Shown in pieces: positions 46,838 through 55,156 of a stretch of DNA of 64,000 nt. Both the position numbers and the translations under genes were made by a program. The notes under the pieces are model-generated. The model was given only the letters and a program-made list of their open reading frames with translations, ran no database searches and was not told the DNA's origin. The DNA lies in NCBI GenBank assembly GCA_013150955.1, contig JAADJD010000013.1, positions 1-64,000 of the forward strand, in the 5' to 3' direction. The stretch is from Calditrichota bacterium. Its GTDB lineage: Bacteria > Calditrichota > Calditrichia > RBG-13-44-9 > J042. Every line of letters starts with the position of its first letter. Position 1 is the stretch's first letter.

Positions 46838-47107
46838 TACCACGAATGACACGAATTTACACAAACGAAAATAATAAACCCAAATAATGCGTTAAACCGC
46901 GAATCAAGCGAATGAAATCAAAAAATAAACACAAAATCGCGAAAAAACCTAAAACCCATTTTCATCCAGATCTCATCCAATGGATTTTACTATTTTTATT
47001 TGTGTTAATTCGTGTAATTCGTGGTCTAAAGCATAATTTGGGATCAATTATTTGTTGATATTTTCGGATTCATTCGCGTGATTCGGGGTTGGAATGCAAT
47101 ATCGGGG
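46838..47107 (+). repeat. Dispersed fold-back repeat, copy J with duplicated ends
   Basis: An extra left fragment (CCACGAATGACACGAATTTA) precedes AATGCGTTAAACCGCGAATC, core CATTTTCATCCAGATCTCAT, AATTCGTGTAATTCGTGGTC and AAAGCATAATTTGGGATC. Another right end follows (CGCGTGATTCGGGGTTGGAA). It abuts the fapA stop codon. Confidence 0.88.
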
Positions 47108-48520
47108 TCAAACGGTCGAATAGACTTCGGTCTCGATGGTATTCCCGATCACATAAAAGCGGCGCCGGCGAAGCTTGCGTTTAACCTCATAGGTCTTCTT
47201 TTCAATCTGAATGGTCACCTTCTCAAAAATATCGCCAGTGACAATCACTTCCGCCCGTTTGATGTCCTCCAACGCCTTCTCCAGATGCTTCTTTTCGGCT
47301 TCCATTTTCTGGATTCTCTCAGGGATGAGATCATTCTGGCGCTGTAAAAATTGCAGGTGTTTCTCCTCCTGCTCATTCAAATCGCCATCAATCTGCCGCA
47401 AAACCAGATCGTAAATCTCCTGCTTCAGCTCGATGATCCGATCGTAATAGGCGTCAATTTCTTCCTGTACTTTGGCCAGTTTGCGTTTTAATATTTCATC
47501 CTGCCCCACGATTAAAAAGGTGGGAACTCCTTCGGTGCTTCCAACCACATCTACCTGGATTTTATACTGGGCTTCGCAGCGGCCGGAAATGATGCGTCCT
47601 CGTGGGCTCAGAATCATATTGCCTGCGGTAATATTGCTGCCGATTAATTCATATTCAAAATACAGATTTTCCCCGGCCTGAATGTTTTGATACCGGGCAA
47701 ACGCCAGCAGCACGTTCCGGTCGGCCATAATCAATCCTTTACCATGTCCAATAAATCCTTTGTGAACAATCACATCCCGGCGGCCGTGAATGCGAGCGTC
47801 TTCCACCACGCCATACACTTCCACGTCTTCTCCCGCTTCGATGCGGGTGTTGGCCTTGACGTCGCCCAGGACGATGACGGAACCGGATTCCCGCACGTTT
47901 CCCACGGTGGGATCCATCTGATCCAGCACCCGAACCGGCTTCACCCATACCTTATTCGGCTCTTCAAAAAAGGCAAAGCCATCGGTAGCCGCAACAAATA
48001 CATTGGGATTGCCTGGATCGCGGGTAACCCCCTCCCCGGTCTGCAGGGTAAGCTGGGGGACCTCTTTAACCGGGATCAGCTCCCCCAGAACGGTTCGCCC
48101 CTCGCGGGATGGCTGTCCCGGAATAAAACGGATCAACGCCGTTCCTTTGCGCACCAGATTGGGATGCCGAAAGGTGCCAAATCGGATTTCCAGCTTCTCG
48201 TCAAATACGATGGGTTTTCGGGGGGTAAAATCGACCAGTTTTTGAATCTGTGCGGGACGACCGACCTGCGGGGGGCGGCCACGGGCAACCAGAATGCGTT
48301 TATCCGCCTGCTTTTCCAGCAACAATTTTTTAATATTTTCCTTGTCCAGCCCGAAACGGATCCCGGCCTGCTGAAGCTTTTGCTTCAATAGCCCCGCCAG
48401 TTGTTGCGTGGGAAGGGAGAAATTCGAAATCGTGGCATAAACTTCCATATGATCGCGAGAAATTTCCAGCCGGACAAATTCATCGGTGTTCGATGTGGAG
48501 GTGGGAGAGGGATCAATCAT
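47108..48520 (-). CDS. FapA/DUF342 polymer-forming protein
   Basis: 470 residues from the ATG at 48520. The N-terminal part (about 20-110) is basic; a right-handed beta-helix follows (about 150-320; SGSVIVLGDVKANTRIEAGEDVEVYGVVEDARIHGRRDVIVHKGFIG), then a long coiled coil (about 340-420) and a final beta-strand tail. This is the FapA (DUF342) family, whose members are often coded in motility and chemotaxis operons; the biochemical role is unsettled. The ATG overlaps the stop codon of the upstream REC-kinase gene, so the two are translationally coupled. Confidence 0.87.
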   Translation of the reverse strand: MIDPSPTSTSNTDEFVRLEISRDHMEVYATISNFSLPTQQLAGLLKQKLQQAGIRFGLDKENIKKLLLEKQADKRILVARGRPPQVGRPAQIQKLVDFTPRKPIVFDEKLEIRFGTFRHPNLVRKGTALIRFIPGQPSREGRTVLGELIPVKEVPQLTLQTGEGVTRDPGNPNVFVAATDGFAFFEEPNKVWVKPVRVLDQMDPTVGNVRESGSVIVLGDVKANTRIEAGEDVEVYGVVEDARIHGRRDVIVHKGFIGHGKGLIMADRNVLLAFARYQNIQAGENLYFEYELIGSNITAGNMILSPRGRIISGRCEAQYKIQVDVVGSTEGVPTFLIVGQDEILKRKLAKVQEEIDAYYDRIIELKQEIYDLVLRQIDGDLNEQEEKHLQFLQRQNDLIPERIQKMEAEKKHLEKALEDIKRAEVIVTGDIFEKVTIQIEKKTYEVKRKLRRRRFYVIGNTIETEVYSTV

Positions 48521-49703
48521 GGCGCACCGCACGATCTTTACTGCGAACCCGTTTAAACGTGGGAATCTTCAAAATAAAACAATTTCCATCCTGAAATTCC
48601 GGATCCAGCCGGATATCGCCGCCATGGGCATTCATGGCCAGCTTGCAGAAAATCAGTCCCAGTCCACGGGCCGGTTTGATTCCCGCCTTCTTCAACTCGG
48701 TTTGCCCGAATTTCTGAAATACCTTTTCCTGAAACGGGGGAGGTATGGCGTTCCCATCGTGGCATACCCGCATTTCCAGAAATCCATCGGAAGTCTTTCC
48801 GGTGGTGACCAGAATGGTCATATATTCCGGGGTATTCTGGAAAACAAAATTGAACAGATTATCCAGGATTCGTTCAAACACGTCCTTATCCACATAAGCC
48901 GGGGATAAACCGGATGCCAGTTTTAACTGCACGGTTTTATTTTCGTGCTCAGGAATATCCTGGAAATATTCCACCGTGTTCTTAATTAACGGATGGATAT
49001 CCACCGGTACCGGCTCCAGATCCATGGTTTTCTGTTCTAATCGACTGATGTCCAATAAGTTCAACACCATGCGTAACAGGCTGCGACTGCTGCGTTCAAT
49101 GCGGCGCGTATACTTTTCGTCCGGTTCGCTGCCGCCGGCCTGCTTTTGCATGTGCATCATCTGTAAATTCCCCTGAATAACAAACAGGGGATTTTTCATG
49201 TCATGCACAATTAAGTTGGTCAGTTCTTTTTTCAAGAGATCCTCTCGTTCCAGAATCTGTTTCTGGCGCTCCAGTTCCTTGTTGCGCCGGATCAGTTCAT
49301 CGTAATACAGTTTAAGGCGGAGCAGTGACTTCACCCGTGCCAGCAGTTCCACACTGTCGAAGGGTTTGGAGATAAAATCATCCGCCCCCGCCTCCAGCGC
49401 GCGGATCTTGTCTTTCAGCTCCTTCAGCGCCGTGATCATCACAATGGGGATGTAAAAGGTGCGGCTATTTTTCTTCAATCGCTCGCATACCTGAAAACCA
49501 TCCAGCCTGGGCAGCATGATGTCCAGCAGGATAATATCCGGCGGATCCCGCTCCACCATCTCGATGGCCTGAATACCATCCATCGCTGTGATCACTTCGT
49601 ATCCCGCCGGTTTCAGAAAATAAACCAACAGGTCAATGCTTTCCTGGCTGTCTTCGACGATTAAAACTTTTAGTTTCCGATCCGTTGGGAAAATCGTATC
49701 CAT
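48513..49703 (-). CDS. Receiver-histidine kinase fusion with altered G1 box
   Basis: Soluble two-component protein, 396 residues: receiver (about 10-125, Asp61 in ILLDIMLPRLDG), coiled linker, HisKA with His167 in NLIVHDMKNPLF, then a HATPase-type domain. The N box is present (LDNLFNFVF), but the G1 box reads HDGNAIPP instead of the usual DxGxGIP, while G2 (RGLGLIFCK) is kept; nucleotide binding may be weak. A receiver-first kinase suggests it works inside a phosphorelay, maybe with the GAF kinase coded nearby. The frame starts directly at the preceding stop codon. Confidence 0.87.
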   Translation of the reverse strand: MDTIFPTDRKLKVLIVEDSQESIDLLVYFLKPAGYEVITAMDGIQAIEMVERDPPDIILLDIMLPRLDGFQVCERLKKNSRTFYIPIVMITALKELKDKIRALEAGADDFISKPFDSVELLARVKSLLRLKLYYDELIRRNKELERQKQILEREDLLKKELTNLIVHDMKNPLFVIQGNLQMMHMQKQAGGSEPDEKYTRRIERSSRSLLRMVLNLLDISRLEQKTMDLEPVPVDIHPLIKNTVEYFQDIPEHENKTVQLKLASGLSPAYVDKDVFERILDNLFNFVFQNTPEYMTILVTTGKTSDGFLEMRVCHDGNAIPPPFQEKVFQKFGQTELKKAGIKPARGLGLIFCKLAMNAHGGDIRLDPEFQDGNCFILKIPTFKRVRSKDRAVRHD

Positions 49704-50846
49704 TTAAGCAACCTTATCCACCATTGACACCGAATGCTCTAACATTTGCCGGAATCCCTGGCCGGGCTGAATTCCCTTTGTGTATGATAAATTAACCTTT
49801 CGGAAGCCCAATTGCATTAGTTTTTCTTTCAAACTTATCTTGTGAGAATCGACCACCTGTGGGAATTCTTTATGATCATTGTAAAATACCACCCGGATCT
49901 CTCCATCGGTGCAATCGCCCCGCACCTGAATGACCCGCCAGATGGGATGCTCCACCTCGAAATGAAACCGGGTACGGAAAGCCTTTGCCAGCGGCTCCTT
50001 TCTGACAAATAAAAATCGGGAATGGCCCTCAAAATCGGTCGGGAAGATGGCCCATTTCCCGTTTTGGTAGCGTCGGAGCTGTTCTTCCAGAAAGCGAAAG
50101 CAATCCTGCCAAAACCCTGCCGTTTCCATCTTCTCTCCATCAGCGATTGCTGTATTCAAAAACTGCTGGATCGCCCATCGAAGGTAACGGTCAAAGGGGG
50201 TGGGATCTTGCCATGCCTCCGATGTCACAAGCGACTCAATCCGTGCCTCATGTTCGGGGGAGGCTGGCACCGACTCTGCCGATTTTTTCGGCTGCCGACG
50301 CGACTTCTCCCGCGAATCCTCCAGTCCCCAGTACCATTTTAATAAAAAGAACGGATCTGCCAGAGCCAGGTGAGCAAAAATACCTGATTGCACAAAGTAG
50401 GGCAACAGGAATATATCACCCGGAAGTGGATTTTCCCAGCGATATTTCCGGTAAATGGATTTCAACAGTTTCAACTCGTCCAGACGCATCACCAGCCCAA
50501 ACTGGATGGACAATCGGAAAAAATCCAGCGTCAACGCATCTGCTGAAAATCCGAACTGCCGCGCCAGTTGTTTGATCTGCCCCCGTGCCTGCAACCGCTG
50601 AATGGTCGATATCAGACGCAGGTGGATGCGTGTCCCCACCTCCTTCAATTCCATCACCAGTAACTGGCCGTTGGATAAATCCAGCCGGCTATTCACCGAT
50701 ATTACCTGCTGACCAATCCGTACCCGATACTGAAACGGCCCTTTGCGTTCCACCACGCGTCCCACCAGCACATCACCTTTTTTTACAGGAAAATGGGAAG
50801 GGCTAAACGGGGCAGGCTGATTTGTTTGTACCTCTAAAAGACTCAT
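49704..50846 (-). CDS. Possible FliK-like hook-length-control protein
   Basis: 380 residues. The N-terminal segment (about 20-78; GDVLVGRVVERKGPFQYRVRIGQQVISVN, GQLLVMELKEVG) and the C-terminal segment (about 300-355; HPIWRVIQVRGDCTDGEIRVVFYND, LKEKLMQLGFRKVNLSY) look like the beta module and the Flg_hook domain of FliK proteins. The middle is helical with a Ser/Pro-rich stretch. This is pattern recognition, not a search. No signal peptide or TM helix. It lies in the motility cluster five bases after the TPR/HTH gene. Confidence 0.5.
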   Translation of the reverse strand: MSLLEVQTNQPAPFSPSHFPVKKGDVLVGRVVERKGPFQYRVRIGQQVISVNSRLDLSNGQLLVMELKEVGTRIHLRLISTIQRLQARGQIKQLARQFGFSADALTLDFFRLSIQFGLVMRLDELKLLKSIYRKYRWENPLPGDIFLLPYFVQSGIFAHLALADPFFLLKWYWGLEDSREKSRRQPKKSAESVPASPEHEARIESLVTSEAWQDPTPFDRYLRWAIQQFLNTAIADGEKMETAGFWQDCFRFLEEQLRRYQNGKWAIFPTDFEGHSRFLFVRKEPLAKAFRTRFHFEVEHPIWRVIQVRGDCTDGEIRVVFYNDHKEFPQVVDSHKISLKEKLMQLGFRKVNLSYTKGIQPGQGFRQMLEHSVSMVDKVA

Positions 50847-50851
50847 TTACC

Positions 50852-52327
50852 TCATGCTTGTTTCGCCGACAATTCCAGGAACAATTCCACTTCGTGCTGA
50901 CCCAGCTGTAACTCCCGTGCTATTTCCGGTATGCTGTAATTTCGGGCCAACAGATCCAGAATCTGCTGCTTGTAGTTTTGATTGCGATGCACCATATGAT
51001 GATGGGCACTCAGATTGAGCGCCAGCTCAATTTCTCCGACCCCCAGATTCAATTCCTTTGCCAGCTGTTTCTGGCGTTCGGGACTCCAGCTTCCCGCCCC
51101 CTCGTCCCATGCCGCCTGTTCCTGTGGGGGATTCGGGTGCGATTGTTTTTCTGCCAGATCGAATGGTTCTTCACCGGGTGCCTGCAGATTCGCGTCCCGC
51201 TCCTGCGATTCCGACTGCTCCTTTTTATCCTGAAGCTGACTTACCATTTGCAAAATTTGCTTTTTGCGGGCGGCGACATTCACGGTTTGATTCGCCGGTT
51301 TGGGAGCCACCTGTCGCCGGGTTTGCGCCGCCTGCACAAGAAACTTTTCCCGCTGTCGCTTCAATCCGTGCAACACCGCAATCGAAAATCCGAACAGCGC
51401 AAACACGGATCCAAGGATAAGATACACCAGCAGACGCTGCCGGGCGCGTTTTTGGGGAGGAGAAGCACCCTGCGCCAGTTGAGCGCTATCGGCAACGGCA
51501 GGGGTTTCTGCGGCCCGAAGCGAATCGCTGGTGGCTTCCACCAGTTTGATTCGCATGGGAGGTTCGCTTTTGGTCTTCTTTTTCGCCTGTTCGGCTTCCT
51601 CCCGCTGTGCCTTGACTTCCTGATATTTCTTCTCGTAAGATTGTGCCAGCTGGATTTTACCGGATTCCCGGTACAAACGGGCCATGTACAGGTAAATCCG
51701 GGTAGAATCGCAACCTTTCCGCAGCGCGTGATTGAAATTTATTTCCGCCAGGCGGTACTGCTTCCAGGCCAGGCGAATTTGACCCGCTTTATAATAGGCA
51801 TGGGCATGTCCCCGGTTCTGAAAGACCACTCGCCGATAATACTGCAACGCCGTTTTTAAATCCCCCTTCCGCTGGTAGTACACCCCCCGCCAGTAGAGAT
51901 TGTCCAGCGGCTGCCGGTACTGGCGATCCTGAATCTCCAGCCGAATCCGGGTACTACCCGTTCTGACCTGAAATTCCAGTTTGTCCAGCAAATCGACGAT
52001 TACCAACCCATGGGCGTTATCGATGGGGATATAACGGATCCCCACAATCCCCGATGTTTGCGGTGGCTGCGGAGGTGTTCCGGCAACCAGACCACTGAAT
52101 GTTATACCGGCAGCTTCATCCAGAGATAGCTTTAAAATGATTTTATTTGCTGGCGAAAAATTCAGCAGTTTTACCTGGGTGGGATGGGGAAACTGGAGCT
52201 GTATTCGGGTAAGGTCAGCGGTCTGTTCGTACCGAATATCCATTGCACTGGCCCACTGCACCCCAAACAGCCAGCCAATCAGCCAGACCATTTTCACCCA
52301 ATCAGGCAATCGTTGCAAGCGATACAT
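50852..52327 (-). CDS. Membrane protein with AMIN-like, TPR and tandem HTH-like repeats
   Basis: 491 residues from the ATG at 52327 (GGAG five bases upstream). A signal peptide or first TM (about 8-27) precedes an AMIN-like beta domain (about 28-135) and three TPR units (about 143-240). A TM helix (about 299-320) then leads to a charged cytoplasmic tail. The tail ends in two similar 20-residue units, AKELNLGVGEIELALNLSA (about 422-440) and ARELQLGQHEVELFLELSA (about 470-488), each like a helix-turn-helix of DUF2802 proteins. The whole plan resembles FimV/HubP-type polar scaffold proteins. It overlaps the GAF-kinase gene by 26 bases. Confidence 0.75.
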   Translation of the reverse strand: MYRLQRLPDWVKMVWLIGWLFGVQWASAMDIRYEQTADLTRIQLQFPHPTQVKLLNFSPANKIILKLSLDEAAGITFSGLVAGTPPQPPQTSGIVGIRYIPIDNAHGLVIVDLLDKLEFQVRTGSTRIRLEIQDRQYRQPLDNLYWRGVYYQRKGDLKTALQYYRRVVFQNRGHAHAYYKAGQIRLAWKQYRLAEINFNHALRKGCDSTRIYLYMARLYRESGKIQLAQSYEKKYQEVKAQREEAEQAKKKTKSEPPMRIKLVEATSDSLRAAETPAVADSAQLAQGASPPQKRARQRLLVYLILGSVFALFGFSIAVLHGLKRQREKFLVQAAQTRRQVAPKPANQTVNVAARKKQILQMVSQLQDKKEQSESQERDANLQAPGEEPFDLAEKQSHPNPPQEQAAWDEGAGSWSPERQKQLAKELNLGVGEIELALNLSAHHHMVHRNQNYKQQILDLLARNYSIPEIARELQLGQHEVELFLELSAKQA

Positions 52328-53720
52328 CGTCACTCCCTGACTGAAATTGAACATTCTTTTTTATTCGAATAATGATCGTATTCCCCTCTTCCGGGGACGA
52401 CTGTATGTCCACTTCTCCGCCAATGTCGCGGATCATCTGGACACTCACCATCAGGCTTAAATTGTGCTGCGACCCCGATACGCTGAAGGGTACCAGGGCG
52501 TTGGCCACATCGTTGGGATCCAGAGGTTCCCCGTTATCGTGAATGCGGATTTCAATAAATTCGTCATCGACCATGGCCGTTTCGATGCGCAATTTGCCCC
52601 CCTGGGCCAACTGCTTTTTGGCCGTCAAGAAGAAGTTCAGCAAGATCTGCTGCAAATACACCGAATTGGCCGTAATCACCGGCAGTTTGTCGGCCAGTTT
52701 CAGATCGATCTCGATGCCCCGTTTCTCAATTTGTCCGCGTACTAATTTTAACGTATTGACAATTAGCGGATTGATTTCCACCAGATCAGACGCCTGTTGC
52801 TTGTTTTCCTTGGCCAGCATCAACAGCCCGCGGACGATGGTGGCAATGCGCAACGCCTGCATCTCCACAATCTTCAGCGTGTCCTGACTGTTGTTGCCCA
52901 TCATGGCCACCTGGATCTTACCCAGAATAATCTGCAATGGATTGTTAATCTCGTGCGCGATTCCACCGGCCAGCTCGCCAACCGTGGCCAACTTGACCGC
53001 CTGCATCAATTGCGCCTGGGACTTTTTCAATTCCGTATGGGTCTTTTCCAGATCTTTAAACAATCGCGTGTATTGAATGGCTATGGCCGTTTGCATACCC
53101 AGAAGGTTGATCAATTCCAGATCGCGCAGGGAAAATTGGCTCTGATCTTTTTGTGTGTGCAAAAACAACATTCCAATGCGATTGTCGTTCACGATCAGCG
53201 GGGTGATTACCAGATTCCCGTCGTTTAGTTCCAGTTCCTTGCAAATCATGAACTCATGCAATGGTACCACAATCGATTGTTGATGCTCCCACATCCATTC
53301 CAGGATACCCTCTTCCATCATGGCCTGCGACAATCGCAAGAAATCGTTCTGGTGATTCTCCAGCACCACAATCCACTGATCCCCCTCTTTTAAAATCACG
53401 TTCCCCGATTCGTAGCGAATGATTCGGGTACAGAGTTTCAGCAGCGAGGCCACAATCTTATCGTACTCCAGGTGCTGGGTGATAATTTCCGAGGCCTTCT
53501 GAATGGTCAGGAATTCATCCAGCGAGTAGGACAGATCCCCGTGGAGTTTTTTATGATATTCCAGTTCCTGCTTGAGGGTGTGGATGTCCTCTTTTAAACG
53601 GTTGACCAGGGAGATATAATTTTCGACGATCGAATCGATTTCTCCACTGGTAAATGCCCGTCCTTTAAGATCCTGGACTAAAAAATCCACATCCTGGTGG
53701 TTACGGAAATTGGAAAACAT
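52302..53720 (-). CDS. GAF-domain histidine kinase with degenerate ATP lid
   Basis: Soluble kinase, 472 residues: coiled-coil N-terminus (about 28-60), GAF domain (about 70-215), HisKA with His256 in ELAGGIAHEINNPLQIILG, then the ATPase domain. Motif G1 is DNGEPLDP, lacking the second glycine and Ile, and the G2 region is SGSQHNLSLMVS where GTGLGLS is expected. The phosphoacceptor is intact but ATP binding may be poor, so it could be a pseudokinase or phosphotransfer hub. It lies 25 bases after the HDOD gene. Confidence 0.88.
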   Translation of the reverse strand: MFSNFRNHQDVDFLVQDLKGRAFTSGEIDSIVENYISLVNRLKEDIHTLKQELEYHKKLHGDLSYSLDEFLTIQKASEIITQHLEYDKIVASLLKLCTRIIRYESGNVILKEGDQWIVVLENHQNDFLRLSQAMMEEGILEWMWEHQQSIVVPLHEFMICKELELNDGNLVITPLIVNDNRIGMLFLHTQKDQSQFSLRDLELINLLGMQTAIAIQYTRLFKDLEKTHTELKKSQAQLMQAVKLATVGELAGGIAHEINNPLQIILGKIQVAMMGNNSQDTLKIVEMQALRIATIVRGLLMLAKENKQQASDLVEINPLIVNTLKLVRGQIEKRGIEIDLKLADKLPVITANSVYLQQILLNFFLTAKKQLAQGGKLRIETAMVDDEFIEIRIHDNGEPLDPNDVANALVPFSVSGSQHNLSLMVSVQMIRDIGGEVDIQSSPEEGNTIIIRIKKNVQFQSGSDDVSLATIA

Positions 53721-53745
53721 CCTTATTCTCCTTCCTGGTTAATGG

Positions 53746-54657
53746 TCAGGTTACAGTGGACTCTTCTTTTACCTTGCGATTCAGCAAGGTAGCCAGAAAG
53801 TCGTCAACTTTTTCATTTTCTCTTCGAAAGGCATCCTGATAGTATTCCAGTGGTTGCGGTTGCTTGAAGAGCCCTTTTAAACGTTCTTCGATATCCACAT
53901 CGGAAAATTCCGGTAGCTGATTTAATCCGCCACCCTCATCGATGGAGTGGCTAATTAAATCAGCCAGGTGAATTGACCAGACGAATTCGCGGTACTTCAG
54001 GGTTTCCGGAGGTTGATGATGAAACCGAATGGCCTGGACTAACTTTTCGGGCAAATTCCAGCCTTCGGCCAGCCAGCTGCCGACCTCGGCATGGGAAAAT
54101 CCCAGCACCGAATATTCGGCCTGTAAAAACGGCACCTGCTTTTCGCGGGCATATTTCATTACCCTTTCGAACAGACTGGGAAAGTGCTGAACCAGTACCA
54201 GATAACCGATGTCGTGTAACAAACCTCCCACAAACACCTCGCCCGCCACCGAATAGCGCACCATGCGCGACAGCATTCGGGAACCCATGGCCACCACCAC
54301 CGCATGGCGCCAGAATTTTTCCAGATTAATGTCGCCATTAAAATTGCGATTGAACTGATCGATGACCGAGATGCTGAGAACCAGATCCCGCAGGGCATTG
54401 AATCCCAGCACCACGATGGCCAGGTTCAGGGTGGAGATGCGCCGCGGAAAACCGTAAAATGCCGAATTGGCCAGCTTCAGAATGCGAGCCGTCAAAACCT
54501 GATCGGCCGAGATGACCTCACCAAGGCGCGATGCTGAGGTTCGGGGATTTTCCACCAATTCCAGTACGCGAGTGGCAATTTGCGGCAATGTGGTTAAACG
54601 CGAAATGGACTGGACGCGGTTGCGAATATCTATCAGTGAAATTTCTCGTTGTCTCAT
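53746..54657 (-). CDS. HDOD-domain signalling protein
   Basis: 303 residues from an ATG at 54657 (GAAGGAA upstream). The HDOD domain covers about 20-225 (LPQIATRVLELVENPRTSASRLGEVISADQVLTARILKLANSAFYG; GGLLHDIGYLVL; RFHHQPP). HDOD is an inactive-type relative of HD phosphohydrolases that takes part in protein complexes of c-di-GMP and motility signalling. The C-terminal tail is helical. Second gene of the regulatory block. Confidence 0.9.
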   Translation of the reverse strand: MRQREISLIDIRNRVQSISRLTTLPQIATRVLELVENPRTSASRLGEVISADQVLTARILKLANSAFYGFPRRISTLNLAIVVLGFNALRDLVLSISVIDQFNRNFNGDINLEKFWRHAVVVAMGSRMLSRMVRYSVAGEVFVGGLLHDIGYLVLVQHFPSLFERVMKYAREKQVPFLQAEYSVLGFSHAEVGSWLAEGWNLPEKLVQAIRFHHQPPETLKYREFVWSIHLADLISHSIDEGGGLNQLPEFSDVDIEERLKGLFKQPQPLEYYQDAFRRENEKVDDFLATLLNRKVKEESTVT

Positions 54658-54668
54658 CCCGAATTCCT

Positions 54669-54998
54669 TCAAATTTTAACATCCAGGTGTTTTACATGCC
54701 CTTCTTCGTCTTTCTCAATAATCGCATGGCCTTCTGCCGAACGGGGAGTGGCTTTTTTGGTCTCTTTCCCCCTGCGAGATCCCCGACGACCTTTTTCCTG
54801 ATCCTCGCCCTTTTCTTTCAACAGTGCCTTCTCCGAACCCTCCGCCTTGACGGGTTTGTTCTGTAAGCCTTCCAGATACTGCTGAATGGAATTTTCCAGT
54901 ACCTGCTGGTGGATTTCCGGCAATTTCCGCTGGGTGAGGTACTGTTTATCCCCGGATAACACCCCGGCCTGCAGATACTGAATTTTAATTGGGACCAT
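54669..54998 (-). CDS. Small charged protein of the motility cluster
   Basis: 109 residues, no recognised family. The N-terminal 50 residues look folded (PIKIQYLQAGVLSG, LPEIHQQVLENSIQQYLEGL). The middle is an extreme run of Lys, Glu, Gly and Arg and is probably disordered. The end reads GHAIIEKDEEGHVKHLDVKI. GGGGG lies before the ATG. The stop codon is 12 bases from the HDOD start, so the two are co-transcribed; the promoter region at 55000-55060 precedes it. Confidence 0.65.
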   Translation of the reverse strand: MVPIKIQYLQAGVLSGDKQYLTQRKLPEIHQQVLENSIQQYLEGLQNKPVKAEGSEKALLKEKGEDQEKGRRGSRRGKETKKATPRSAEGHAIIEKDEEGHVKHLDVKI

Positions 54999-55009
54999 CG
55001 CTTAGCCCC

Positions 55010-55042
55010 CTTTATATGCTTTGTATTTTATTACAAATACAA
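55010..55042 (-). promoter_or_regulatory. Palindrome upstream of the motility regulatory block
   Basis: TTGTATTT (55021-55028), six bases, then AAATACAA (55035-55042): a perfect dyad 23 bases before the gene that opens the regulatory block. TATAAA lies between it and the gene on the minus strand, a possible -10 box. No flagellar sigma-28 box was found here. Confidence 0.5.
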
Positions 55043-55156
55043 TACCAAAATTTTTTTCCGAGCCTAACCCAATATTATTTATTAACTTACCCCCAATCCT
55101 GTTCAGTATCCCGTTGACCATTTCGTCCCCTTTTTCCATCACAAAGTGTCTGATTT

